In this document: in pieces, positions 42,117 to 50,261 of the stretch | Layout: each line of letters starts with the position of its first letter | Numbering within the stretch: the first letter of the stretch is position 1 | DNA from: Acidimicrobiales bacterium | GTDB taxonomy: Bacteria > Actinomycetota > Acidimicrobiia > Acidimicrobiales > RAAP-2 | Assembly: GCA_030039755.1 (NCBI GenBank) | Contig: JASHUY010000074.1 | Coordinates: 1-64,000, forward strand | DNA: 64,000 nucleotides | Direction of reading: 5' to 3' | Made by a program: the position numbers and the translations under genes | The notes under the pieces: model-generated | What the model saw: only the letters and a program-made list of their open reading frames with translations | What the model was told of the DNA's origin: nothing | Databases searched by the model: none

Positions 42117-43283
42117 TCAGGTCGTAATTGCGCGTCGAGGAACTCGACGTGAAGGCTCCGATGACCGCGTGTTGCCGGTAGGGCTTGTGAGGCGACGTTC
42201 AAGTTCGGTGAACTGCTGGATCAATTCTGGTGCCTCGAAGGCACGGTTGCGACGCCCGACATTTACCTGATTGAGGATGCCGACCTTCTCCAGTTGCGTA
42301 ATGGCTACGTTGGTCGCCTGGAAGGAGCGGCCAATCACGGCCGCGGCACCCTTGACAGTTACGATCGGTGCGCCGGGCAGGGCGTTGATCAGACGCTCGG
42401 CAGCCGAGCCGGACCTGAATCGACCGAGCCGACTGCGCCATTCGGCCTGCAGGGCCGAGACCTGATTCTCAAAGTCTTCGGCATCGCCGATCGCGCGACG
42501 ACACGCAGTCGCGAAGAGCCCCACCCAGCGGTTCATGCCGACCCTCGCCGCCTCCGAATCAGACCTCCCGACGTAACGAGTGGCCGTTAGACCTGCGACG
42601 TAATCCTGCGACCAAGTCGCGAGTACCAGGGAAATCGGCGCCACAACGCGAGCCGCGAGCCCCCGACGCCTAAGGACCAGATGAACGAGCGTGCGCCCGA
42701 TGCGACCGTTGCCATCCACGAAAGGGTGGATGGTCTCAAACTGGCAATGGGCCATCGCCGCCTGGGTGATCGCTGGCAATGAGGCCGTATTGCAAAATGT
42801 GGAGAGGTCGTTCAGCAGCCTGTCGACCTCCTCGGGCGGCGGCGGCACGAACACTGCTGAGCATGGGTTGTCACTGCTGCCTCCGATCCAGTTTTGCTCG
42901 GTGCGTACCCTGCCGGCCATCCCTTCGAGGGGCCCTCCAGCAAGTAGCCGTCTGTGCGCCTCCAAAAGGGTGTTGAGGGTGATTTCGTCTCCCGGAGCGA
43001 CAGTGGAGAGCGCCCATGACGTCGCCTGGATGTTCCCCAGGACCTCGACCGCGGTCACGTCGTTCGTTACGTCACCCAGCGCCTGGCCGGCCTCGGCCCG
43101 AAGCAGGCGCCGACCGCCTACTTCAAGTCCCTCGATCCTGGACGAGGCGATTGATTCCGCTCGCAGCAGTAACCGTGCAAGCGCCTCGGTGTCGGCCAGC
43201 GCGGTCGCGGCTGCGTCGAAGCGGGCGATGGCAATCTCCGCGTCGGCGACGTCGGCGGCGACGTCACCGTCGAGCCGTATCAC
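42117..43283 (-). CDS. Fic-family protein (AMPylase type)
   Basis: A 388-residue protein. The catalytic motif HPFVDGNGRIGR is complete (His base and GNGR anion hole), so nucleotide transfer to a target hydroxyl is plausible. An inhibitory helix near the N-terminus reads SSRIEG, the (S/T)xxxE(G/N) pattern of class II Fic proteins. The flap precedes it as AVFVPPPPEEV. A C-terminal winged-helix segment (GAAAVIGRSFQATNVAITQLEKVGIL) may bind DNA. The frame stays open upstream of the GTG at 43283 and reads YEAYIPDPLVGRV, which looks like genuine Fic N-terminus, yet has no clear start codon, so the true 5' end is unresolved. Base composition is slightly less GC-rich than its neighbours. Confidence 0.82.
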   Translation of the reverse strand: MIRLDGDVAADVADAEIAIARFDAAATALADTEALARLLLRAESIASSRIEGLEVGGRRLLRAEAGQALGDVTNDVTAVEVLGNIQATSWALSTVAPGDEITLNTLLEAHRRLLAGGPLEGMAGRVRTEQNWIGGSSDNPCSAVFVPPPPEEVDRLLNDLSTFCNTASLPAITQAAMAHCQFETIHPFVDGNGRIGRTLVHLVLRRRGLAARVVAPISLVLATWSQDYVAGLTATRYVGRSDSEAARVGMNRWVGLFATACRRAIGDAEDFENQVSALQAEWRSRLGRFRSGSAAERLINALPGAPIVTVKGAAAVIGRSFQATNVAITQLEKVGILNQVNVGRRNRAFEAPELIQQFTELERRLTSPTGNTRSSEPSRRVPRRAITT

Positions 43284-43393
43284 CCGCCCGACCAGGGGGT
43301 CGGGGATGTACGCTTCGTAATCACAGGAGGCTCGGTCCCTTCGGGGCGACCCCGTGGCGACGGTCGAGCGGAGAGCAGGTTCGCGGCAGGTCG

Positions 43394-44476
43394 CTACGGC
43401 CTCTCCCGAAGCGCGCCGATGCCGAGCGACCCTTGTGCGGCCGAGCCGCTCGGGGCGGCCGGCGGGGCGACCGGGCTGCCACTTGCAACGGCTCGCGCAC
43501 CCCCGGCGTCACCCGGCAACGGTGGGGGGTCGTCGAGGAAGTCCGCCGTCGGCACGAAGAACAGCGTGCCCGTGACGGGGGTGGAGAAGTCGAGGATCCG
43601 GTCGTAGTTCCCGGGCGGATCTCCGAGGAACATGCGCTGAAGCATCAGTTCCGTGACCGACGGGCTGGCGGAGTATCCGATGAAGTACGTGCCGACCTCG
43701 CCGGACCTCAGTGAACCGAACGGCATGTTGTCGCGGACGATCTGGCGCTGCGTTCCGTCCGACCCGACGATGGTGTTCAGGGCGACGTGCGAGTTGGTCG
43801 GTTTGACGTCGTCCTCCAACTCGACGTTCGAAAGCTTTTCCCGCCCGATCACCTTCTCCTGCTCTTCGACCTCGAGCGCGTTCCAGGCGACGACGTCGTG
43901 CAGGTACTTCTGGACGATGACATAGCTCCCGCCGGAGAAGGCCGGGTCCTCGGAGCCGACGAACGCCGCGGCGTCAGCTGCCGGTCCAGTCGGGTTCTCG
44001 GTTCCGTCGACGAAGCCGAGCAGGTCCCGCTCGTCGAAGTACTTGAAGCCGTGCACCTCGTCGACCACCGTGGCGGCGCCGGCCAGCCGTTCCACCACCA
44101 ACGAGCCGAGCTCCCAACAGAGATCCATCCTCACCGCGCGAACGTGGACCAGAAGATCGCCCGGGGTGCTCACGGCCCGACGCCGAACACCGTCGAGGGA
44201 ACGGAAGGGGTGCAACTCGGCGGGTCGTGGGCCGGAGAAGAGGCGATCCCACGCGTCCGAACCGACCCCGACCACGACTGCGAGGCCACCGTGGAGCGCA
44301 CGGAAGCCGACCGTGCGCGCCAGGCCGGAAAGGTCGGCGAGCAGGTCGTGGGCGACCCGCTCACCTCCTTCGTCGATCGAAAGGACGAGAAACAGGGCAC
44401 TCCCGGTCAGCGGCGTCACCACCGGTTGGGCGACCGGCGGTTGGACACCCGTCGGGCTTTGCTCACCGATCGCCAT
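43394..44476 (-). CDS. DyP-type heme peroxidase with encapsulin cargo-loading tail
   Basis: A 360-residue dye-decolorising peroxidase. The catalytic loop GFVDGTENP carries the DyP Asp, the proximal heme His lies in KPTNSHVALN, and an Arg follows in the IVRDNMPFGS region, with YFIGYSASPSVTELML later. After about residue 310 the chain becomes a Pro/Ala/Gly linker ending GSLGIGALRERP. That tail matches the GSLGIGSL-type targeting peptide that packages DyP into encapsulin shells. ATG at 44476 is favoured over the GTG directly before it because of spacing to GAGGGAGG. No encapsulin shell gene lies in the flanking sequence. Confidence 0.9.
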   Translation of the reverse strand: MAIGEQSPTGVQPPVAQPVVTPLTGSALFLVLSIDEGGERVAHDLLADLSGLARTVGFRALHGGLAVVVGVGSDAWDRLFSGPRPAELHPFRSLDGVRRRAVSTPGDLLVHVRAVRMDLCWELGSLVVERLAGAATVVDEVHGFKYFDERDLLGFVDGTENPTGPAADAAAFVGSEDPAFSGGSYVIVQKYLHDVVAWNALEVEEQEKVIGREKLSNVELEDDVKPTNSHVALNTIVGSDGTQRQIVRDNMPFGSLRSGEVGTYFIGYSASPSVTELMLQRMFLGDPPGNYDRILDFSTPVTGTLFFVPTADFLDDPPPLPGDAGGARAVASGSPVAPPAAPSGSAAQGSLGIGALRERP

Positions 44477-44514
44477 CACGGTCCTCCCTCGTGTCCTCGC
44501 CGGTGAACTTTCGA

Positions 44515-45135
44515 CTACTCGCGGGTGGACCCCGTTCCCGCTCCCCGTTCAGCCTCGTGGCGTCGGGTCAGTTCGATCAGCTCGTCTCGATAGCGGTGGT
44601 CGGCCCTGTCCGACTCGTCGCTGACGCGGGCACCGTTCTCCCACCACTGCATGAGCCCGCGCCCCATCTCCTGGCCGGCACGCGTGTGAACGCAGAGGGC
44701 GTAATCGGGGACGCCCACGGACAATTCCCCCCTCTCGACCAGATTGGCGACCAATTCGGAATGCTCAGAACTGGTTCGGTCCTTCTTGGCCTTGGCGAGG
44801 AACCTGACCGCGTGGACGGCCATCATGGTGCGCTCGCCACCCGTGGCGACACGATAGTTGTCGTGCAGGCAGTTGATCAGCAGCGGCGCCAGCGGTTCGC
44901 CCATCCCGACGTCCTCGACGGCGATGACCTTGAGCCGGTACCACAGATGCTCGCCAACCTCCTCCGAGGTCGACAACATCTCATAGGCGGCCACTACCGC
45001 ATTGTCGACGTTCCCTCGCCGTATCTCCTTCTGCAGGACCGACACCAACTGGTCCACCGGAACGCCCCGGGGGGAGGTCATCCTCGTCCACGGGTCCTCT
45101 TCGTGCGGCGGTGGTCCCATCCGACGTTCAGCCAT
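44515..45135 (-). CDS. RarA/MgsA C-terminal-like helical protein
   Basis: A 206-residue, all-helical protein with AAAGGAG before its ATG. The central part (VLQKEIRRGNVDNAVVAAYEML, LWYRLKVIAVEDVGMG, NCLHDNYR) resembles the C-terminal tetramerisation/cofactor-loading region of the RarA/MgsA AAA+ family, where arrays of two-helix units precede IASEDVG-like segments. There is no Walker motif, so it is not a full ATPase. It lies 36 bp upstream of the DyP gene on the same strand and could be co-transcribed. The resemblance is by eye, and the function is unknown. Confidence 0.6.
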   Translation of the reverse strand: MAERRMGPPPHEEDPWTRMTSPRGVPVDQLVSVLQKEIRRGNVDNAVVAAYEMLSTSEEVGEHLWYRLKVIAVEDVGMGEPLAPLLINCLHDNYRVATGGERTMMAVHAVRFLAKAKKDRTSSEHSELVANLVERGELSVGVPDYALCVHTRAGQEMGRGLMQWWENGARVSDESDRADHRYRDELIELTRRHEAERGAGTGSTRE

Positions 45136-45381
45136 GCGGCACTCCTTTGGTGTGGTGGTTCAGGCGCGCCCGCGACGGAAAGGAGCTCGAATCGGTCGAA
45201 TGGTACGCGATCGGTGTCGCAGCGGGCAAACCGTCGCCACGCGCGGCGTGCAACGACCCGAACGCGCTGCGATAGCGTACGGCTGCGTCGAAGACGACCG
45301 CGTGAAGGCCTTCCTGCACCGCAGGCTCGTGCCGGGGCCTGGAAGGTGCTGTCGACGGATGCACAAGACGAGGGAGTCGCG

Positions 45382-46266
45382 ATGACGGCCTACACGGTGC
45401 CGAGTGACGCATGCCGTCGCCCGATCGCAATCGACGGAGCGGGGACGATCGGAAGGCAGATCGCCACGGCCTATGCCGCCGGCGGGAGCGACGTCCGGCT
45501 CTTCGACCTCTCCCAGAGCCAGCGCGAAGCAGCAGGCGACTACGTGCGCGAACACGTCGGGCGGTTCCGCACGAAGCTCAACCCCGACGGACCACGGACC
45601 GGTCGAGCGACGGTGTGCGGGAGCCTGGACGAGGCCGTCGACGGCGCTTGGATGGTGGTCGAGGCCATCTCCGAGAAGCTCGAGCTGAAGCAGGCGACGT
45701 TCGCGCTCCTCGACGAAACTGCGGACGACGATGCGATCCTGGCGAGCAACTCCTCGTCGATACCCACGAGTCAGTTGGTCGGAAGCGTCCGGCACCGCGA
45801 GAGGGTCCTGAACACGCATTACTTCATGCTGCCGGACATCAATGCCGTCGAGCTGATGTCCTGCGGCGAGACCGACGAAGGCGTGATCACCGGCCTGATG
45901 GAAGAGATCCCGCACTACGGGCTCGCACCGTTCCGCGTGCGCAGAGAGAGCGACGGGTTCATCTTCAACCGCATCTGGGCCGCGGTCAAGCGTGAGTGCC
46001 TCATGGTGGTCCAAGAAGGGGTCGCGGCGCCCGAGGACGTGGACGAGATGTGGAAGATCTTCACGTCGCCCGGCATCCCGCCGTTCCGGTTCATGGACCA
46101 GGTCGGGCTCGACGTGGTGCTGGACATCGAGGAGCACTATGCGTCCGTGCGGCCCGGGCTGCCCGAAGGCCCGCGGCAGCTGCTGAAGATGCTGATCGAC
46201 GAGGGAAGGCTCGGGGTCAAGAGCGGCCGAGGCTTCTACGGTGATCCGTCCGTCGTCCGAGCCTGA
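45382..46266 (+). CDS. 3-hydroxyacyl-CoA dehydrogenase family protein
   Basis: A 294-residue NAD-dependent dehydrogenase. The Rossmann fold opens with PIAIDGAGTIGRQIATAYAAGG; the first Gly of the usual GxGxxG is Asp-Gly-Ala-Gly, still GAGTIG. The nucleotide domain contains VVEAISEKLELKQ and the Ser-rich ILASNSSSIPTSQL. The catalytic His lies in RVLNTHYFMLPDINAVEL, spaced by about one helix from the C-terminal domain, which has GFIFNRIWAAVKRE and ends GVKSGRGFYG. Its 3' end overlaps the convergent PfkB gene by 31 bp. GAGGGAG precedes the ATG. The acyl substrate is unknown. Confidence 0.87.
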   Translation: MTAYTVPSDACRRPIAIDGAGTIGRQIATAYAAGGSDVRLFDLSQSQREAAGDYVREHVGRFRTKLNPDGPRTGRATVCGSLDEAVDGAWMVVEAISEKLELKQATFALLDETADDDAILASNSSSIPTSQLVGSVRHRERVLNTHYFMLPDINAVELMSCGETDEGVITGLMEEIPHYGLAPFRVRRESDGFIFNRIWAAVKRECLMVVQEGVAAPEDVDEMWKIFTSPGIPPFRFMDQVGLDVVLDIEEHYASVRPGLPEGPRQLLKMLIDEGRLGVKSGRGFYGDPSVVRA

Positions 46267-47198
46267 TCCCACGGCACCGCCGTTTCGAGTTCCCCGGAAG
46301 TGGCGAGGCCGTCGATGACCCCTCGCCGCGTCACGCAGAACGCTCCCGAGCGGCATCCTGCGTCGATCGCGTCGTCCATCGTGCTTCCCCGGGCGAGCGC
46401 CGCGACGAGACCGGCGGTGAAGGCGTCTCCGGCGCCGGTCGTGTCGAGCACCTCGACCGCGTAGGCGGGGAACCGCTCGACGCCGTCCACCGACGCCCGG
46501 AGCGCACCCTTCGCGCCGAGGGTGGCGACCACCGTTCCGACGCCCCAGTCGACCAGGGCGAGCGCCTGTGTCTCGACCCGGGCGGTTTCGACTCCGAGGT
46601 GGCGCGCAAGCGTTGCGAGCTCGACCTCGTTCGGCGTCAGCACGTCGAAGAGGTGGAGGTCCCCACGGTCGATGGGACGAGCAGGGGCGGGGTTCAGCAC
46701 GACGCCTTTCCCTCCTTCGTGCGCCCAGACCGCAAGTCCGGCTGCGAGCTCCGAGGGGCACTCCAGCTGGCAGACGATGTAGCTGCACTTCTCGAGCTCG
46801 TCGCCCAGCGCCAGGATGACGTCACGGCTCGTCAGCTCGAGGTTGGCTCCCGGTGCAACGCTGATCGCATTGTCGCCCGATGTGTCGACCAGGATCACCG
46901 CGACACCCGTCGGCCCGGACCCCGTCATGATGCCGTGAGGGGGAAGGCCTTCAGAGACCAAGGTCGCCCGCGCCTGGCTCCCGAAGACGTCGTCGCCAAG
47001 CTTCGTCGCGAACGCGACGTCGACACCGAGCCGGGCGATCCCGATCGCCTGGTTGGCGCCCTTGCCCCCGGGGCCCGCCTCGAAGCGGTGAGCGAGAACG
47101 GTCTCACCGGCTGCCGGGAGACCACCCCCGTACACGGTGAGACCGGCGTTGTAGGAACCCGCGACGACGACAGACGCCGTGCGGCTCGCCCTATTCAT
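46236..47198 (-). CDS. PfkB-family carbohydrate/nucleoside kinase (ribokinase-like)
   Basis: A 320-residue kinase. The N-terminal substrate motif is GGGLPAAGETVLAHRFEAGPGGKGANQA, typical of ribokinase (GGKGANQA). The catalytic end is DTTGAGDAFTAGLVAAL, with the Asp base and anion hole, and TLGAKGAL precedes it. Ribose is the default guess, giving ribose 5-phosphate. Nucleoside kinases of the family look similar. It is the last gene of a strand-uniform run after adenosine and adenine deaminase, so it could phosphorylate a sugar released from a nucleoside. The ATG at 47198 follows a TTG that is less likely to start. Confidence 0.87.
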   Translation of the reverse strand: MNRASRTASVVVAGSYNAGLTVYGGGLPAAGETVLAHRFEAGPGGKGANQAIGIARLGVDVAFATKLGDDVFGSQARATLVSEGLPPHGIMTGSGPTGVAVILVDTSGDNAISVAPGANLELTSRDVILALGDELEKCSYIVCQLECPSELAAGLAVWAHEGGKGVVLNPAPARPIDRGDLHLFDVLTPNEVELATLARHLGVETARVETQALALVDWGVGTVVATLGAKGALRASVDGVERFPAYAVEVLDTTGAGDAFTAGLVAALARGSTMDDAIDAGCRSGAFCVTRRGVIDGLATSGELETAVPWDQARTTDGSP

Positions 47199-47276
47199 CA
47201 ACTGTTCGTCTCACTGTCGCTCCGGGGAAGTCGCTCCGCGAACCGCTTCAGCTCGGCGACCGGTGACGTCGTCGCC

Positions 47277-49073
47277 TCAGTCGACGACGGGGATCGAACC
47301 GAGAAGCTCTCCCGTCGTACCGTCGGCGATCCCGAGGTCCGTGACGTGCGGTCCGGGGAGGCACGGCAAGGTCGCCGTCATTACCTGGAAGAGCGGCTGG
47401 CTCAAGAGCGACGGCCGCAGCCCGACGGAGAGCGCGGCCCGCTCGACCCGGTCTTGGGCGGCCGCCACCGCACGGGGCTCATCCGTCGAGAGGAGACCGG
47501 CGATCGGTAGCCGGACCATCGCGAGCACCTCGCCTCGGGCTGCGACGGCTACGCCACCGCCGGCCGCGATCACCGAATTGGCGGCCGCGGCCATGTCGGC
47601 GGGGTCGCGTCCGAAGACGACGAGGTTGTGCGAGTCGTGCGAGACGGTGGTCGCGACCGCTCCACGCCACCTCCCCCAACCGCTCAGCACGCCTACGCCC
47701 GGCGCGCTCGAACGGCGCCCGTGCCGATGGACGACCGCCTGGTAGATGCAGTCCTCGGGGAGCTCCAGCCGTCCACGGGAGCAGCCGACGGTCCTCGTCT
47801 CCCAGTTCGTGGTCACGACGCCGTGGACCACGCGGACCTCGACGTCGCCCGGCGCGGCGTCCACGGTGAACGCGAAGTCGTCGGACGACATCGGCGACAG
47901 GCGGACGGTCCGGAGCGGCGGCGCGCTCGGGCTCTCCCCCACCGGCACGACGAGCTGACCGTCGACCGCGACCTCGACCCCCCGTGAGAACACGCGATGG
48001 ACGGCGAGCGACCGGAGGTCCGAAAGCACGAGCACGTTCGCGAGCCGCCCCGGCGATACGAGACCGAGGTCGCGCCGGCCGAGGCGGTAGGCGGCGTTGT
48101 AGGTCGCCATCCGCACCGCGACGCTCGCGTCGACGCCGGCTTCGACCAGGCGCCTCAGGAGATGGTCGACCCCACCGTGCCGTAGGAGCGTCGACGCGAA
48201 GAGGTCGTCGGTCGCCGCGACGACGTGGACCGGGAGCTGGGGGAAGTCCTGCAGCGCGGAAGCGACCCCCGGGATGAGCGACTCGAACGCGCCGCGTAGC
48301 TCCACGGTCAAGCCCGCCTGGACCCGGGCCAGGAAGTCGCCATCGACCATGAGCTCGTGGTCGGACGTGATGCCCGCCGCCGCGTACGCCTGCAGGTCCG
48401 CACCGCCGAGCCCTGCGGCGTGCCCGTTGACCAACTTGTCGCTCGCGATGCCGGCGTCCACGATCCCGCCCATCCGTTCGTCGAGCGCAAGGACCCCTCG
48501 CATGTCCATGACCTCGGCGAGCCCGACCACCTCCGGCCAGCGCAGCATCTCGGCGATCTCAGCAGGGCCGAGGTCTGCACCGGAGAGCTCACGCCCCGGG
48601 ACGGGCGGCACGCACGACGGCGCCTGCACGAGGAACTCGACGGGCAGGCCCCGGCTGGCGTCGATGGCGTAGCGAACCCCGTCGAGGCCCGCGACGTTCG
48701 CGAGCTCGTGCGGATCGCAGTGAACGGTGGTGGTTCCCCTCGGGCAGACCGACGCGGCGTACGACGCCGGGGTGAGCATGGAGCTTTCGAAATGCACGTG
48801 CATGTCGACGAAGCCAGGGCAGACGACTTCGCCGGTTGCGTCGACGAGCTTCCGCGCGTCCGTTCGTGACCCGGTCGGGTGGACGCTGGCGATCAACTCG
48901 CCCGAAATGCCGACATCCGCACGGCGGAGCTCGCAGGTGCCGACGTCCAGAACCGCACCGTTTGCGATCATCACGTCGAAGGGGCGGTCTCCACGTGCCG
49001 CGGCCACCGCCTCGCGCCGAGACCCGAGAGGAGGCGTCGTAGGAGCGTGATCGCTCCTCGTTGAGCCGGTCAT
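47277..49073 (-). CDS. ade: Adenine deaminase
   Basis: A 598-residue amidohydrolase that converts adenine to hypoxanthine. Metal ligands: CPGFVDMHVHFESSMLTP (HxH), TTTVHCDPHELANVAG, GHAAGLGGADLQAYAAAG and ITSDHELM, all characteristic of Ade. The C-terminal adenine-deaminase-specific domain is present (VSHDSHNLVVFGRDPADMAAAAN, then PCLPGPHVTDLGIADG). The ATG overlaps the adenosine deaminase stop (ATGA). It is part of a run that includes an ABC importer, so its nucleobase may be imported or formed from a nucleoside. Confidence 0.9.
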   Translation of the reverse strand: MTGSTRSDHAPTTPPLGSRREAVAAARGDRPFDVMIANGAVLDVGTCELRRADVGISGELIASVHPTGSRTDARKLVDATGEVVCPGFVDMHVHFESSMLTPASYAASVCPRGTTTVHCDPHELANVAGLDGVRYAIDASRGLPVEFLVQAPSCVPPVPGRELSGADLGPAEIAEMLRWPEVVGLAEVMDMRGVLALDERMGGIVDAGIASDKLVNGHAAGLGGADLQAYAAAGITSDHELMVDGDFLARVQAGLTVELRGAFESLIPGVASALQDFPQLPVHVVAATDDLFASTLLRHGGVDHLLRRLVEAGVDASVAVRMATYNAAYRLGRRDLGLVSPGRLANVLVLSDLRSLAVHRVFSRGVEVAVDGQLVVPVGESPSAPPLRTVRLSPMSSDDFAFTVDAAPGDVEVRVVHGVVTTNWETRTVGCSRGRLELPEDCIYQAVVHRHGRRSSAPGVGVLSGWGRWRGAVATTVSHDSHNLVVFGRDPADMAAAANSVIAAGGGVAVAARGEVLAMVRLPIAGLLSTDEPRAVAAAQDRVERAALSVGLRPSLLSQPLFQVMTATLPCLPGPHVTDLGIADGTTGELLGSIPVVD

Positions 49074-50176
49074 CTCCCGGCGTGTGCCTTGCGCCACTCG
49101 GTGAACTCCTGCACGTACCTGGCCCGGTCGACGTGATCGAGGAACGACGCTTCGACGGCCCGGATGCTCGAGTCGAGCAACTCGTCCACGCTGAGGCCGA
49201 GGCCGTCGTCGGCGTTCGCCAGCAGGTACTCCTGGGTGAGCGAGAAACGGAAGAGCGCGGGATCGTCCGAGTTGATCGTGACGAAGAGGCCGGCGGCGAG
49301 CATCTCGCGGATCGCGCCGAGCCGCCACTTGCGGGTCGCCCGGCGGCTCGTGGTGGGGATGACGTTGAAGGGGATTCCCTCGTCCCGGCACCGGGCGACG
49401 ACGCGTCGGTCCGACAGCACGTGGTAGCCGTGGTCGATCCGCTCGCACCCGAGGGCGTCGAGGCAGGTGGTGACGTTCCGTGCCCACCGGTCGTGCTCAG
49501 CGGCATGCGCCGTGCGGTGCAAGCCTCGCCGCTTCGCCGTCACGAACGCGTCGGCGAACTGCTCGGGAGGTCCCGCGATCTCTTCGTAGTCGAGCCCGAC
49601 GCCGACGATCTCCTCCTTGGGGTAGGCGACCACCTCCTCCACCATCGCCCGCGCCACCTCCCCCGTGTCCTCCCTGTCGACCGCCGCGATCACCGCTGCC
49701 TGTACGCCGAGGTCGTGGACGGCAGCCCGGATTCCTTCGACGAGGCCGTCGGCCATCGTCCGGTAGGAGACGCCGTGGCCGAAATGGACGCTCGGGCTGA
49801 ACGCGAGCTCGTGGTACCGCGTGTTGTTGATCGTCACGCCGTCCTCGATCGCCTCGTACGCGGCCCGCGCGAAGTCCTCCTGGTCCCTCAGGCACGCGCA
49901 GATGTCGTCGTACACGTCGAGCAAGCCGAACCAGGGTCCCTCGTCACGCTCTTCGGGAAGCGGGTCGCTGTTGATGTGGTCGTAGAGCTCGTCCGCCGGC
50001 AGAGGGAGCTCGATCCCGTGCTTCTTCGCGAGCTCGCCGAAGGTCCCGCTCCGGACGCAGCCGATCAGGTGGACGTGGAGGTCGACCTTCGGAGCAGCGC
50101 GGAGGATCGAGCGTGCGTCCGGACCGCTCCTCTGGTTCCTCTCGTTCCTCTGGTTCCTCGTGGTCGCAGTCGACAT
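49070..50176 (-). CDS. add: Adenosine deaminase-family hydrolase
   Basis: A 368-residue zinc deaminase. The first ligands are KVDLHVHLIGC (HxH, with Cys where the family often has Ser). The catalytic Glu is in RTAHAAEHDRW, a further ligand is in RIDHGYHVL, and the Asp pair is in VTINSDDPALF. This is the ADA signature order. It converts adenosine to inosine, or a related 6-amino purine derivative. The N-terminus carries the repeat NQRNERNQR encoded by tandem 9-bp units near 50126-50152, probably disordered. ATG at 50176 is preferred over an upstream ATG. It is coupled to ade by ATGA. Confidence 0.88.
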   Translation of the reverse strand: MSTATTRNQRNERNQRSGPDARSILRAAPKVDLHVHLIGCVRSGTFGELAKKHGIELPLPADELYDHINSDPLPEERDEGPWFGLLDVYDDICACLRDQEDFARAAYEAIEDGVTINNTRYHELAFSPSVHFGHGVSYRTMADGLVEGIRAAVHDLGVQAAVIAAVDREDTGEVARAMVEEVVAYPKEEIVGVGLDYEEIAGPPEQFADAFVTAKRRGLHRTAHAAEHDRWARNVTTCLDALGCERIDHGYHVLSDRRVVARCRDEGIPFNVIPTTSRRATRKWRLGAIREMLAAGLFVTINSDDPALFRFSLTQEYLLANADDGLGLSVDELLDSSIRAVEASFLDHVDRARYVQEFTEWRKAHAGR

Positions 50177-50261
50177 TGTCGCAGTCAACGCTCGACGCTC
50201 CTTCCGCACGACGGACGTGCCTCGAGTCGGCAGGTCACCGGGTCTGACGGGTCACACGGCG

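Noticed and set aside
42022-43393. The Fic region as a mobile island
   Set aside because: Composition is only slightly lower in GC, and no integrase, transposase, attachment repeat or tRNA flanks it.
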